DNA of 58,175 nt from Gnetum montanum (taxonomy: Eukaryota; Streptophyta; Gnetopsida; Gnetales; Gnetaceae). The position numbers and the translations under genes are program-made. Below the pieces are notes generated by a model, which saw only the letters and a program-made list of their open reading frames with translations, had not been told where the DNA came from and searched no databases. The stretch spans positions 6,950-65,124 of the forward strand of contig MNCI01010050.1 in the NCBI GenBank assembly GCA_015680685.1, in the 5' to 3' direction. Below are positions 12,467-24,746 of this stretch, piece by piece (positions within the stretch are counted from its first letter, which is position 1; every line of letters begins with the position of its first letter).

Positions 12467-13990
12467 AAACCCTAATCTAAAAACTAATCAAAATCAAGGG
12501 CTAACTACAATCGAATGATAAACCATGGAGCCATGACCCATAAAGAACCATGGACTACTCCATATGTACCTTATGTCCAAGATGAACCATGCTAATTAAG
12601 AGGATGTCTTCCCAATGATTTCTATAGATATATGACTAAAAGATCTAATTATACTTTGACAAGGTATTACAATTGAAAAAGATGTTGGTAAGATAAGGAC
12701 AATATCAATCTAATTCTTACACATCTTATAGTGTTATTAAAACTTAATTAATTAACTTAAGGCTATCCTTATATCTCTACCATAAGACTAGTAACCATAG
12801 CCTAAGTGCTTTAAGACTTATTTTTCCTAAACATATAATCCTTATAACTCAATATTACTTAACCCTACCTAGGACCTATACATCAGTCAATTTAAGGAAT
12901 TCAATCTAGTGTAAGATTCCCTTCATTACTACTTAATTGGTATAGGCATGATGATGGAGGATAGGTTTGCACTAAGATACATGTCAAAATTATAAAGGAT
13001 ATATGTGTTAAATCTTTATCCTAAAGTCAATTATGAAGGTTAATCTAGCTAAAGTCATCTAAAAGTGCTGATGTCATCCATATGTTAGGGTTTTAAGATC
13101 CAAATCAATAAAATAAACTATTTTTGTCTTTAAAATCATAAAATCCAACTTAGTTTTGGATCTTAAAACTATGCTTGATATGTAGTATTCGTCATGACAA
13201 TTCCAACAACATAAATGTTGTCCTGATCAAAGTTACAATTTGGGAGATATCATCATTCGAAATTTCTCATTATTTGTATCTTTAATTAATTAATTATAAG
13301 AAAAGGTTAAAATTTTAAGGTCAAGAATCTAACTCACAACCTTCTCTAGGTAAACCAAACTCTTAACCATCAATTCCTTGACCACCTTGTCAAAATTTGA
13401 GGCTAAGAATTGAACCCAAAACCTTATGCTTATCAAGCGAGATGACCTTTATATAATTTTTGTTATAGGAATTAGATGCTCTCATTTTTCTTAATTTTGA
13501 GGCAGCGATAAAATGACTCCATTATTATTTTGAATATGCTAGGTTCTAATAAATTGCAATGGCTACGCTTTTACTTACCATTTTACATTATTTTATTTTA
13601 TTTTATTTTATTTTGCTAACATTGGATACATGATGAAATTACATTACAAACACATAAATAGAATACAGTATCACAATAAAAATTTATTACATATGTAAAC
13701 TTTTTATACATTGTTATGAAAATTTTAAAAGTGAAAAATCAACAATATTAAAAGTGAAAAATTAGTTTAAAGTAATCTAGTAATATACTTGCATCTCCAT
13801 TTCTTAGATTCGATGTTGGGTATTGGGGTGACATCTCATTTTCCAAGGCCAGCCTTCCCCACCTTCATGACCTTTGCTAAAGCATCAGGTAGGGATAAAA
13901 CTTTAATTCGATATGATAAATATTTTTGTGTTACCATCTTGGTATTAAAAAAATGAAATTCTATTAGTCATATCTCAAAAATTTTAGCAT
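12467..13990. other. AT-rich sequence without a recognised gene
   Basis: This should be the 5' internal region of a second E-like copy if the primer site is real, but no gag can be read. A (TTTTA)n microsatellite lies at 13587-13614. Around 13315-13440 two similar phrases (AAGAATCTAACTCACAACC and AAGAATTGAACCCAAAACC) repeat about 70 bp apart. Confidence 0.35.
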
Positions 13991-13999
13991 ATCTAAATT

Positions 14000-15351
14000 A
14001 TTACACACACTACAAGGCATCGTAGAGGAAGTGAAGTGAGAAATAAATCATCATCAGGGTTTTGAGCAAGGCTACTGAAAACTCAGACAAGACATCCATT
14101 GATGGCACCTTCGAATCACATTATTTGCAACAACCTATTCCCAAGTTTACTCTATCACAGATGTCGGTCCCTAAGGAAGCTACATATCATATGGTCAAAG
14201 ATGACGTGGGGTAGTGGTGGTAGTTTCCCTAGGCAACGTTTCACATGGCAACGGTTGATGGTGGTTGATGGGTTTCTTCTCCCATAGGCCACTATAAAGA
14301 GAGGGCAGACGCAAGGGCCAAAGGGGGAGCCAAAGCTTGCAACCAACAGGGACCTCTTCTCGAAGGAATAGCAGGCCAACACTACAGGAAATAGTAGGCA
14401 TGCAGAACACATTGGCGGCAGTGAAGGAAGCACCCAGATGGCACATGAGTAGCAATTTCTCTCTCCATGCCTGGCACAGCCTCTCTCTCTCCTATAGGCA
14501 AGTGTAACACAATGTAGCATGTGTCTTGCAGGTGTTCTTGTGTAGATGAAACAAACGTGAAAAACTACAACAGAGCCTCATTTTTGTTCATGGTGTATGT
14601 TGCACGCAGTTGCAGTGGTTGTTTGGTGGACAACGCACATCTCCCCTCTCCCAATCAGAGGGAGAAAAGAAGCCTATGGCCAGGAAAGTCAGTGCGAGCC
14701 TACAGCCAACAAGGGATGTTGCGAGGAAACCAACACTGGCCTCTCTCTATTCTCTCTCTGGTTGGTGCAGCATATACTGGCGGGTGTGGAGCACATGAAC
14801 GCAGATAGCAGATGCATGGCAGGAACTACAACTTGCAAACACCTTCGCTTCAATAGTGTGGACAAGTAACACACTAGGTGGTGGGTTCTTTCTTTTATAG
14901 CAGACGCTCTCTCTCGGTGAAGAATTAGTGGTGAACACCACAAAAGATGGTAGATGATTCTTCTTTCCTTCAGATTCTAAGCAGTAGCATTCATTGAAAA
15001 TTGGAGACCTAAATTCTAGAATTTTCTTTCCTTCAGTTGTGGTAGAACCAATATCACAAAATGAGGGTGGTCAACCGGCATCAGGGCTAGATAAATTTGA
15101 ATTCAATTTCAATTTTCTTGTTGTATTGTTTACTTTTCTTTTAGGGAAAGAAAAATTTCACAAATGATTAATTTTGATTTTAGTTATTTTACTATGTTTT
15201 TGAAAATATAATAGAACCCTCCTAAAATTAAATTAAATTTTTCAATATTTTGTTTAAAATATTACTATTATTGTTTTTGTCACATAGCCCTTTCTAGCTG
15301 ATACTTTTCCTGGGTTTCCATACCCATACGGGAGGGGCCCTAGATGATAGT
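14000..15351. other. GC-richer non-coding block left of element A, possibly the C 5' LTR
   Basis: Element A is flanked by ATAGT on both sides, so before that insertion this block was continuous with 52185 onward, where element C begins. It may therefore hold part of C's 5' LTR. CT-rich patches (CTCTCTCTC) and a TATAAAGAG box near 14293 are visible. Several overlapping frames on both strands (up to 121 codons) show no family features. Confidence 0.3.
15347..15351 (+). repeat. Target-site duplication of element A, left copy (ATAGT)
   Basis: ATAGT lies directly before the TGAAACACC start of the left LTR. It is identical to the five bases after the right LTR (52185-52189). Confidence 0.85.
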
Positions 15352-17036
15352 TGAAACACCCTAAAAATGCGGGATCATCCTTGCCTCACCAGGCTCTTAC
15401 AGTCCATGCAGCACTATGGCAGTTCATCAGGAAGAGAACATTCTGAGTCCAGGCTGGCCAGTTTGGCATATTTTCTACTTTGAGCATGGACAGATTCTGT
15501 ACCATCCTGCCCGCCCACCAAAGTAGCCTAAATAGCCAGTAGCCTGCTCAAAAATAGTGTGCGGAATCGGCAGCAGCATTCTAGATGCGCAAGAAACAGT
15601 TTGGCAAGTTTTCTAAGTCACGAAGCCTGTTATGCTATGCTACGCTATGTAGTGTAGCAAGCTTCAATAGATGATGGTGAAACGAAGTGCTACGCTATGC
15701 GACGTCACATAGCGTAGCATGGAAATGACTTCACTACCCACTCCCCTCATCCAATTTTGAGTTCTGCAGTGATGTCCCTTTCCGTCAGGAAGCGGTGGAC
15801 CATGTCTACTGCTACGCTACACTAAGCTACATGGCGCAGCAAGGTGTAGCAATCCTGTGGAAGAGACAAAAGGTAATTCAAAAGGTGGAGTCAACGGAGT
15901 TCGCAAGACTTGCATCGCAGGAGACAAGGTTTACAAATCAGCAAAGCTTTCATGACTAAGGCAAGTTGCTATGCTACGCTAGGCTACGTAGCGTAGCAAG
16001 CATGTGACACATAGCAGAACATGCAACAAAGTGCTACGCTACGCCAAGCATGCTACGTCACAAAGCATAGTAAGGCATATAGGTGGTTGTGTGACATCAA
16101 TGCACTCCACCTAATTAGACCATTGGCACACGTCTCCAAATGCTAATGACACAATTACAGCGTAGTAGGATTGTAGTTATTGCATACAAGTTCATATTGC
16201 AATGGTCTTGTAGGTCCAATGATCACAAACGACATGAGTGGCACCAGCAAGACAACCAAGGCTTGAGACACGTAACATTCAAACCACCCCTTTCGCACGC
16301 CCTCAGTCCTATAAATACCCTAGCAAACAGCATGCAAAGAGGTCCACAATTTTTAAAAAAGTTGGCAATTTCAAAAATAGTTTGCATCTTTCTTGAAGTA
16401 GACAGCTTCCAAGTGGTGGAAACTTTAAAATTCTGAAACAAAGATTTCCCCTCTCCCCAGCATTATAAGATCAAAGTTATCTATCTAACACTGTAAACAA
16501 CGAATCTCTCTCAGCTAGCGTGAGGTCCCCGTCTCTGTTCTACCACCTTGGTAGAATCCCACATTGTTTGTACACAAGTCCACATCCAAGTGCATAACTC
16601 CCTTTACTCGGCACGCCTTGGTTACCCTCAGGATTTTTGCACTTCGTCACGCCGTGCAACCGATTGTATCCACCTTGACCGAGTGAGTTTGTAGCTTCGG
16701 AGCGGTGCGTGTTTCTAACCACACTTTACTTTATCTCTCATTTTTGCATTATTTTCAATCTTATTCACCTTTAAGCATTACTTCATATTACTGTCACATT
16801 TTTACAGTTTCTTCGCTTCTTCATTCACCCTTAAGCATTATCTCGTATTTCGCATTATTTATGTTACAAAAGGCTATATTGATGCCGATGTAAGTCCCTA
16901 TCTGATCGACCAGACCGTTCAAGGCACCCTGTATCTGCACACACCCAGCACGGCCCTCCCGCAAATATAGGGTTGGAACTGTCGCGCCTGTCGACCCCCG
17001 GTGTTCTTCCAACCGCAGATGTTTTCGGTCGCTATA
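15352..17036 (+). repeat. 5' LTR of element A
   Basis: It begins TGAAACACCCTAAAAATG and ends at GGTCGCTATA; the partner LTR ends GGTCACTACA, so the final CA has mutated to TA. The upstream half carries several clusters of GCTACGC and GCGTAGC words that can fold back on each other. A TATA box lies at 16310. The CT-rich sequence near 16740-16870 and the GACCGTTC/GGACC-like end at 16900-17030 are shared with the right LTR. Confidence 0.9.
16310..16317 (+). promoter_or_regulatory. TATA box in the A 5' LTR
   Basis: TATAAATA follows CCTCAGTCC and is kept at the same place in the right LTR (51446-51453). It marks the likely U3/R region; the transcript would begin near 16345. Confidence 0.65.
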
Positions 17037-17042
17037 GTTTTC

Positions 17043-17059
17043 TGGCACTAGAAGGAGGG
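17043..17059 (+). other. Primer-binding site of element A (tRNA-Asn type)
   Basis: TGGCACTAGAAGGAGGG starts six bases after the LTR. It is complementary to the 3' end of plant tRNA-Asn apart from one base. It is identical to the D site, and B differs at one base. Confidence 0.75.
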
Positions 17060-17163
17060 CCTTTTGGTGCCTTTATCGCGTGTCCTGGTAGTTCTATGAG
17101 CCTTCTGCACCCTAGTACGTACAAGCATAAACGCGACATCCTCTTACGGTTTTTTGTGCTTTG

Positions 17164-17962
17164 TGTGGTGCAGATCGGTCACCCCGACGGTTCCTATGGA
17201 ACCCTACAGAACACAAGGCCTTTGATCACCGGTTAACTAGCTCATTCTACGATTGTCTTCCATGCGTTCTGCACCCCATCTTGTGTGGTACAAACCAGTC
17301 GCCTCAACGGTCCCTCCAAGATCCTGTGAGACATAAAGCCTGCCTAATTTCTAGTTAGCTTGCCCATCCTACAATTGTCTTGCCTGTGTTTTGTACCCCA
17401 TCCCATGTGGTACAGACCGGTCGCCTCGACAGTCCCTCTAGGATCCTGCAAGACATAAAGCCTACTTGGTCTCTAGTTAATTTTCTCATCTTATGGTAGT
17501 CTCGTAAGCCTTCCACACCTCAGCTCGCATTAGCGTAGACTTGACACCCATCTGTGGTTGTTTACACGTCATATGGTGTAGATTGGTCACCTCGACAATT
17601 CCTCCGAAACCCTACGAGACATAAAGCCTTCCGACGGCGAGTTAACTTGCCTTCCCTTTTACAGTAGTCTTGCATGTGCTCTACACCCTAGCTAGCACAG
17701 GCATAAATGTGATACCCTTCTGCGGTTGTTTGCACCTTGTGTGGTGCAGGTCGGTTGCCTCGATGGTCCCTCCAGGATCCTATAAGACATAAAGCCTTCT
17801 TAATCGCTTGCCAACTAAACTTGGATTACGGTAGTCTTGCATGTGCTCTATACCTCATCGCGCACTAGCATAAACATGACACCCTTCGTGGTTGTTTACG
17901 CTTTGTGTGATATAGATCTGTCACCTCGAAGGTTCCTCTGGAATCTGGCAAGACGTAAAGCC
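17164..17962 (+). repeat. Six-copy tandem repeat in the A leader
   Basis: A 57-bp core (TGTGGTRCAGAYCGGTCRCC, then CCTCGACRGT and AAGACATAAAGCC) starts at 17164, 17284, 17406, 17572, 17740 and 17906. The first spacings are 120 and 122 bp, the last three 166, 168 and 166 bp. The longer units add about 46 bp containing GCATAAACATGACACCCTTC and GGTTGTTT. Small open frames inside it repeat the same peptide and are products of the repeat. Confidence 0.8.
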
Positions 17963-18035
17963 ACCTTTGAGTGCTTTTTCAGCCCTTTTGTTCTTTTTGC
18001 ATTTCTTGCATTTTTTAATAACCACTTTCCTAGTA

Positions 18036-21000
18036 ATGGCTTCCACCACCACTGCTATTGACACCTTCAATGCGGAGGTGCCCTTCATGGTCCAAGGCAC
18101 TACTGGTGTTGAACAACTGCTGAATCCAATGCAGGAAGCACATCAGTCTCTCAAAATCCAAAATCGAGGACCTAAGGGACTGGCCCAGCAACACGAGTGT
18201 TATAGTTTCCTTTGTGCAAAGGTGCAGGCTAATCTACCCTTGGATTTACATGAACTCGAAGAAAAATGTAGCTTTGAGTTCGCTTACTGCAACGGGAAGG
18301 AATTTGTTCCTACCCCCAGCATTTCTTTTCCTTTAACACAAGCATACCAAAGGCTTCTAGATCAACTAATCCAGTTGACCAGGCTTAGGGAGCAACAAGA
18401 CATAGCGTCCAACCAAGATGACACCTTTCAAGATGGATAGGAGGAACTCGATTCCCAATCTGATGAGGAGGTTAGGCCAACCCCGTTCCTATCCCACCTA
18501 GCCAGTCCTTATGGGCCAACTTGCTATCTATCATCGCTCCCTTTGTCATCACGCCAATGCTTCAGCAACCTACAACCACAAGTGCAATGGGTATCCATGC
18601 TACATTCCCAGCATATCATCAACCTTATTCCTCAGTTGTGTTCGTAGCAACCGTGCTATCGCAAGTTGTTCATCAATGCATCCCTGCAGTACGTAGCATG
18701 CCTATCGCGGCTACCTGACCGCATATTCATACTGTACCTACTCTGCAACCGCACATAACTTCTATGTCAATTCATACGCTCACATCTATTCCACCTATAA
18801 TAACAGGCCCAGGCCCATCCACGTGGTGAACCCTGTTAGCCTCTCTATTTATTCTACAACTGTTGCAGATGTCTCATTATGCTTGCCCTCAGACCTACCC
18901 AACCCCGTAAGCGGTACATCCTAGCATGGGGCCATGGTCTGTCCTGCCAGTGACCCAAACAGTCTATCTGGTAGAACCTTTAACAGGGGCGGTCCCAACG
19001 GCACTGCCAATGGGTCAATCTACCACCGCCACCATTCCACATATGGGAACCGCATCGATAGTCCCTCAACAGTCTACAATGTCTTCAGGTCTTGACCAAG
19101 AATTTTAGCTCATTCAAACCCTTACTGAGGAAATAAAACACCTCAAAGCTGTTGGGTCCGACATGGTACAAGTCATGGACTTTTACCAGGATGACCCTGT
19201 CAGCCTTGCAATCCCTACTCTAACATTACCACCTAGGATGCCTCTCCCATACTTCATGAAGTACAACAGGGAGGGAGATTCCAATGCACATCTCATCACT
19301 TTCCAGTCACAGTCTTTGCTATTGCAACAATGGCCGCATATGATCACTTGCGTCTTCGCCATGTCCCTAGCCAGAAAAGCCCTAGATTGGTATTGCGTGT
19401 TGCCACGTTCATCCATTTCAATTTTGGAAGAACTCTTGACCCAGTTTGTGACATTCTTCAAGTACAACTTGAAGCCAGAAACCACGCTGGACCAATTGAT
19501 GAGCATGAAACAAGACCCACTAGAACTAGTCCAAAAATTTATCCAACGTTGGAGCACGACCCTTAACGAAATCAGTGAGCCCATCGTAGAGGCTCACTTG
19601 TTAGCAGTATTTAAAGGTGCAGTAAACGACTTCATCAAGTTCAAATTGTATTACCTCACTCCACGCTCTCTGAGTCAGGCTTTCGCTCAGACTAAAAGCA
19701 TACAAGACACGGCTGAGGCAAGCAAAGACCTAGCCTACATCTCTTACAAGAACACCTTTGCAAAAAAGGACAAAGGTAAGGCCTCAACAACCACAGTGGC
19801 CACTGTTGCGATTGAGGCCAAACCTAAGCCTAGTAGCAGCGGTAGTAAGAATAACAAAAAACCAGCCCTACCTATGGCTAACCCTGCACCCAAACTAGGC
19901 CAAACACCGCAACCTACTGCATCTGCGCCTCAGAAATCTGCATATACTAAACCAAACTTTGAGTGTAAAGATCACTCGAAATACATCTTATTTCCTCTTA
20001 AACCTTCAGAACTTCTGAAGCAACTGTTGGCAGTGAGATACATCCAACACAAGAAGATGTCAGAAGAGGCAAATGCAAGACACCAATTCTACTGCGAGCT
20101 CATTAGGAATCCCTCTTTGGCCATGCCCAATGAGCCTCCAATTCCTAGGGGTTTCAAGCTGGACAGGTTTTGTGACTACCACCAACTATGTGGTCACACC
20201 ATGGATTATTATCTATCGTTGCAAGATGACATCCAAATATTGATCGATCTAGAGAAGCTGATGCTAGACGAAAGAAACCCAGTAAGCCTTGAAAATCAAT
20301 CTATGTATGTCTACACAGATCCCCTCAATGCCAACAATTTCGATTACATAATCAATGCCATCAGCATTGACAATGATCCCATGCCACCCCACCAACCTTT
20401 TGTGATCCATGTGCCTCAGCGTAGGCACCAACACCACCAATGGTTGGTCCGAGCTCGTAGCTGCCCTTTATCTTGAAAGTCCCACCACGGGCATCTACCT
20501 TCATATCACCCGCTAGCGAGGCCACACAGTCTCATCAATTAACACCTCTAACTCCATTCATCATTAGAGGGCCAATGTCTTCAATGGCCCCTATCCTGTG
20601 CAACATCATTAAACAACCTTCTCGCCCCACAAGGCGAGACGTCGAAGGGAAGTACCGTTAAGAGTATTCCCAACCCTATGCCTTCGTCCCTTGCATTTGC
20701 ATCTTCATCACCTAAGATGAAGGTCAACACAATTACATGACTTGCATTACCTTGCCGATAAGGATCTGAGCCTTGGTTCGAGGTCTTCTCTCCTTGAGAG
20801 ATCCATCTTCTAGGAAGAATCGAAGAGGAGGAAAGTGTCAAACAGGCGGGCGCCCAAGACTTCTTGGATGCCATCAACCAAGTCGGGCAACACCTAAAGT
20901 AGAAAAATGCTACATTGAGCTTGTACGACCTAGTCATGACATCTGTACCCCACCGCGAGGCTCCAGTCCACATGTTAATGGTGATTCTAGTCAACGAAAA

Positions 21001-21745
21001 CATGCCAGCGAAAGAGGAAGCGATCCACTTGATCATACTCCCCTCTGTACCCATGGAGTCCATAATAACTCAATTAACTTTCAACAGCGATGCCATTAAG
21101 GAAGATCCCGAAGGAGGTCAAGTGACTACGGTGCCTCTCTTCATCATAATTCAGGTCGGCCAACACTGGATCCGAAGGGTACACGTCAATGATGGGGCTA
21201 CCACAAATGTCATTTCCTTCCCTATTATAGATAAGTTGGGATTGGTCAACCAGATTAAACCAACAGCGACATCATGTCTAAGGTCCTTCAATGGGGCACG
21301 CATCCTGGTGAAGGGCATAGTTCACATAAACTTCGTAGCAGGGGACCAGTTCCCCACAGATGCAACATTCATCGTGGTAGAAGAAATGCCCGGGTTTAAC
21401 TTGATCTTGGAAAGATCATGATTAGCACAACTTAGGGTTGTCTCCTCACCTATACACCAGGAAATCCACTTACCATACGCGGGTAGGGAGGTGATAACCC
21501 ATGGTGATGGAGTGATAACGCAAGCAATCAACAACGTAGGCATGGAACAGGGTTCAGAAGTTACAACCTCTGAAGATGAAGTGCATGTTCATACATGCAT
21601 TAATCATGCAACGAAGGGATCGGTCCAACAAGCCGACCCTCAAATCGAAAATGCATGGGTTGAGTTGCCCTTCCAAGAGAAGGACAGTGATATGAGCGAG
21701 GGCCCTGGCGAAACACCTCGACCTTACGTTTCGATCAACCCATGA
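18036..21745 (+). pseudogene. gag-protease of element A
   Basis: This encodes the capsid/nucleocapsid polyprotein and aspartic protease. The start MASTTTAIDTFNAEVPF (18036) parallels the B start. The first 135 codons are in one frame. The main part follows in another frame from about 18520, so there is an indel near 18450-18520. Capsid: VMDFYQDDPVSLAIPTLTLP, SLARKALDWYCVLPRSSI, TQFVTFFKYNL, FIQRWSTTLNEI (19190-19580). A Lys/Ser/Ala/Pro-rich basic segment follows. A zinc-knuckle-like CDYHQLCGHTMDYY (20170-20210) has Tyr where the fourth ligand should be. Between about 20476 and 20915 the frame is broken. Protease: RRVHVNDGATTNVISF (21170-21215) and MPGFNLILERS (21385-21420), where TGA replaces the Trp of the GRPWL box seen in B. 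A Glu/Asp-rich tail ends at 21745. Confidence 0.85.
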
Positions 21746-21845
21746 AAGGTCGCATAGTGTAGCAGCCTTATGACTTCCCGCCCAGTTGCTATCCTTGCAC
21801 ATTCGCCATTTCCTTACCTTGTCAATATGTCATCCTTTTGACATG

Positions 21846-22040
21846 ATACGCTACGGCCTGAAATGGCCTAAAACTAGCACCATTGCATTCCACTTTATCA
21901 ACACGCCACTCTCCTGGCATGCTACGCCAACAGCCTGAAATGGCCTAAAACTAGCATTTTCTCCTTTCACTTTAACTTATTACGCAACGGCCCGAAATGG
22001 CCCAAAACTTGCAATGGCCCGGAATGGCCTAAAACTAACA
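21846..22040 (+). repeat. TAAACT-type repeats in the spacer after gag A
   Basis: Four copies of a short word (near 21857, 21935, 21993 and 22021) read GAAATGGCCTAAAACTAGC or close to it. The block lies between the end of gag (plus) and the end of the antisense gene (minus), so the two genes converge on it. The same word fills five other spacers of A and B. Confidence 0.75.
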
Positions 22041-22183
22041 TACGAGAGCATGAAAAATTTACATAGTACATAAGTTAATACAAAATTAGTTTCCTTTCTA
22101 AAGTTTCTCATTTCATTCAAAATTTTCACCCATTGGAAGTGATTGCAAAATTTTCAAAAGCTCTCAAGAAAAATCCCATGCTA

Positions 22184-22317
22184 TCATAGGTTATCTCTGT
22201 TCGCATCACCTTCGTTGTTTGCCTCCGCTTCATCTACTTGTGCATCGCTCACTCCTGTGTTGCCTCTTGCCAACTCTTCATTTCCTCCCTCCACAGGTCT
22301 CGCACCTTCGTCGTGAG
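22184..22317 (-). pseudogene. Antisense gene of A: acidic last exon
   Basis: Minus strand. An acceptor GGGATACAAG ends at 22318. The exon then reads HDEGARPVEGGNEELARG, further GVSDAQVDEAEANNEGDA, and ends NRDNL-stop at 22184. It is rich in Glu, Asp, Gly and Asn. B has an acidic last exon in the same place (30197-30396) after a matching acceptor, which supports the exon call. Function unknown. Confidence 0.55.
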
Positions 22318-22399
22318 CTTGTATCCCAAAGATGAAGTAGTTAGCTAGGGTAACAAATGCAATAAACGCTAACTATAGCATAGCATTAAAGTGACTAAC

Positions 22400-23210
22400 T
22401 TGAGGGGAGCCTGCGTCGGTCCGAAGGGGTATCTAGTCTAGACCAAGCCTGAGGCAATGCCAAATCTTCTCTATTGAAATGTCCATCCAACACCTTTCAC
22501 TAAGTTCAGCATTCGCAGCGGTAACTTTCTCCATTTCCAAGGTCATCCACTGTAGAGGTTCCAGGGAAAGGGAGGCAGTTACGGTCTCTCCTGTAGAAAG
22601 GTTCATCCTTAAGTGAGGAGATTTCGTGACGTTCACCTACTCTTTAAACTTAGCATAGGCCTCAAAAGCGCCGATGGCCTTCACGAATGTTTCGTACAAG
22701 AATGCCTCCATAGCAGTGTATTTATACAATCTTCAATGGGTTTCATTTTCTAGCTTGTATGTATGTTTGTGATCCCTCTGGTTTTTTCCCCATTCGAAGA
22801 CCTTAGCGTTGATGTCCTTCATATCTTGACACTTCTGGGCTAGCAAGTCCATCTGTATCTACTGTTCAACTATTTCGCTGGTGGACTCAACATTTTGATG
22901 AACAATAGTCCAAAACTTAGCGTAGTCGTCTACAACCCTTTTCAAATCAATAGGGTCAGGGTTACGGTTTATGAGGAAATTGATCTTGGACCTGAGGTTC
23001 TCGACCTCGGTGGCTAGTTTGGCCTCTCTTTGCTCGATCCTTTGGACTCATTTTCACAAGTCCTCATTGGCATGTCTACACTCCCACAGAGAGCATGCTG
23101 AGTGCAAGACACATTTGTAAGCCTCGTCAAACATACGACGAGACACCTCGGTCATGTTAGGCGAGAGTGTGGGCATGGCGCCAACCTTCATAGGTCGCGT
23201 TAGGTCCCAC
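22400..23210 (-). pseudogene. Antisense gene of A: coiled-coil exon
   Basis: Minus strand, from the acceptor TTGACTCAG (ending 23211) to the donor CTCAA|GTTAGT at 22400. It reads RWDLTRPMKVGAMPTLSPNM, then SRRMFDEAYKCVLHSACSLW and, after a stop, EQREAKLATEVENLRSKI, a heptad-like Leu/Glu/Lys region. Further on come LMAQKCQDMKDINAKVFEWG-like and MNLSTGETVTASLSLEPLQW segments. The B exon at 30487-31268 matches it stepwise (RWDPSEATCIDSLPTLPPDI, NAKSLWSCKRSIEKLW, EKEISKLSRKRDDL). A few TAG/TGA stops interrupt it. It probably mediates oligomer formation; the role is unknown. Confidence 0.6.
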
Positions 23211-23335
23211 CTGAGTCAAGAGGCTGTTCAGCACATAGAGCGTAGTAATCATGTAAGCATAACATAATTAACAAACTTGAAAGTTTTAGCGTAGCAACAT
23301 AAAGATAGTTAACACTCCTAGTTACCCGCATGAGG

Positions 23336-23422
23336 GTCCGCCTGCTGAAGGCGTTTGTTCATGTCATCGACAAGTCCTTGAAAAAATGCAAACTTGTCAG
23401 GGACCTCATCCCATGACTCCAT
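23336..23422 (-). pseudogene. Antisense gene of A: exon cut by element B (3' part)
   Basis: The minus strand reads ESWDEVPDKFAFFQGLVDD and MNKRLQQADPHAG to a donor CGG|GTAAC at 23336. The B counterpart (31372-31470) reads EMPSKMDFVLGVVDEVVGR and IKQAYLEIG before its donor G|GTACAG. Element B inserted at 23422/23423, so the 5' part of this exon now lies 18 kb away, at 41739 onward. Confidence 0.6.
23418..23422 (+). repeat. Degenerate target-site duplication of element B, left copy (TCCAT)
   Basis: TCCAT before the left LTR of B corresponds to TCTGT after the right LTR (41739-41743). Three of five bases agree and the two differences are transitions, so this is only a probable duplication. Confidence 0.4.
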
Positions 23423-24724
23423 TAAAACACCACAAAATTCTGGGCTTAGTACTTCTCCAACAAGAATTGAGCTAAAATCGTGATGCTCCCCACCATGACT
23501 AAAGCTTGACAGCCTCACGGACAACTTCAAATGGAGTCAAATTGAGCAAGAAATGGTTCCCTGGGACCCATAGAAGACTACGGTGACATCTGGCATCAAA
23601 CCTGGCAAATTTTGAGCTCAAAATACTTAGTTTTCACTAAGTATGTAGTGTGCACACCCAGCGTGTGACTTCAAAGAATACCTGAAATAGGCACTTCAGA
23701 GCAAGATTTCCACAAGGCATCAACTCTCAGAGATAGGGTAATTGTTAGGCGTCATCATGGGCTTAAGAAAATCTAGTTTTGACCTCAAAATCATGCACTT
23801 TGGGGTTCACATGCTGAGCATGTACATCCTGCACACCCAACGTGTAGCATAGTGTACACTAGTCGAGGCCTTCCAAAACCATGTCAGATCAAGTCCAAAT
23901 GAGCCCAAATTCGACAGACAGCATTCTCATGATCCAAGGGCCAAGCGCAAGATTTTCTGTTGTAACAGTAGTTTTCATTTGTAAAGTTGAATTCTTTTAT
24001 ATTGCTTAAGTCTGTACGCTGGGTCACACGCCCAACATATACACGCTGGCATGCAGCATGCTATACAGTTGTAATTTTCTTTGCACCTAGGAAACATAGC
24101 CACTTGTCATCTGACCCAAAATTCTCTCACCCACGGCCACACATAAACCTCATAAAAACCCCAGTTTTTTAGGAGATCATGGTGGGAAATTTAGACAAAC
24201 GAGAGACATAAAAAACTGGAGACACTCAGCAAATCAAAGCAAGAAACCGATACGCTGGACTTCTACCCTGTACGCTGAGCATACAGCCTTCACGCTGTGC
24301 CTGCACTTTAAACCAGTACATCACCATCTCCCAGCATTCACTAGGGCTATTCGTCTGCCTTGTGTCATATTTGCAACTGCGTTTAGACTGGTGCATTGTA
24401 ATCTCATTTTGCAATAAAGTTGTTTCATTTTTGATCAAGATTTGTTACAGTTTTCATCCATTTTTTTCTGCCTCTATATTTGTTTTCTTTGCACGTTCAT
24501 GTTCTGGTCAATGTTTATCACGTTGTTTACGTATAACCCAGCGTATTGCACATTGCTATATGTTGGGGAAATCCTTGTTTGATCCACGTGCAGACCACCC
24601 AAGGTACTCTACCTTCGTTCGTTCCAGCTCACCCTCATGTGAAGGTAGGGTCTTCTGTGCTCGTATGTAAATCATGCGGTGCTCATCCCATTCCAGCCTT
24701 GCACGAACGATTTTAGACAGTACA
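23423..24724 (+). repeat. 5' LTR of element B
   Basis: It runs from TAAAACACCACAAAATTC to GACAGTACA and is paired with 40498-41738. It is rich in ACGCTGG, CACGCTG and GCATGC words (for example at 24015-24065 and 24240-24305). A weak TATA-like CATAAAAAC (near 24151) is kept in the partner LTR. The small frames inside are not conserved between the two LTRs. Confidence 0.88.
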
Positions 24725-24729
24725 AAAAA

Positions 24730-24746
24730 TGGTGCTAGAAGGAGGG
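24730..24746 (+). other. Primer-binding site of element B (tRNA-Asn type)
   Basis: TGGTGCTAGAAGGAGGG starts five bases after the LTR end CA. It differs at one or two positions from the A and D sites. Confidence 0.75.

Noticed and set aside
13315-13440. tRNA gene or SINE suggested by the phrase GAATTGAACCC
   Set aside because: Only a B-box-like word is present; no A box, cloverleaf or poly-A/T tail could be traced.
14155-14520. 121-codon minus-strand frame left of element A
   Set aside because: Two other frames overlap it on the same strand, the residues are Cys/Leu/Arg-rich without any family pattern, and no second copy exists in the window.
16973-17358. Short plus-strand frames in the A leader
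   Set aside because: They repeat with the tandem array, and the first begins inside the LTR; no sign of a real protein.
23318-23530. 70-codon minus-strand frame crossing the left edge of B
   Set aside because: Half is B LTR and half is A antisense exon, so it is a chimera made by the insertion; only the part left of 23423 is annotated.
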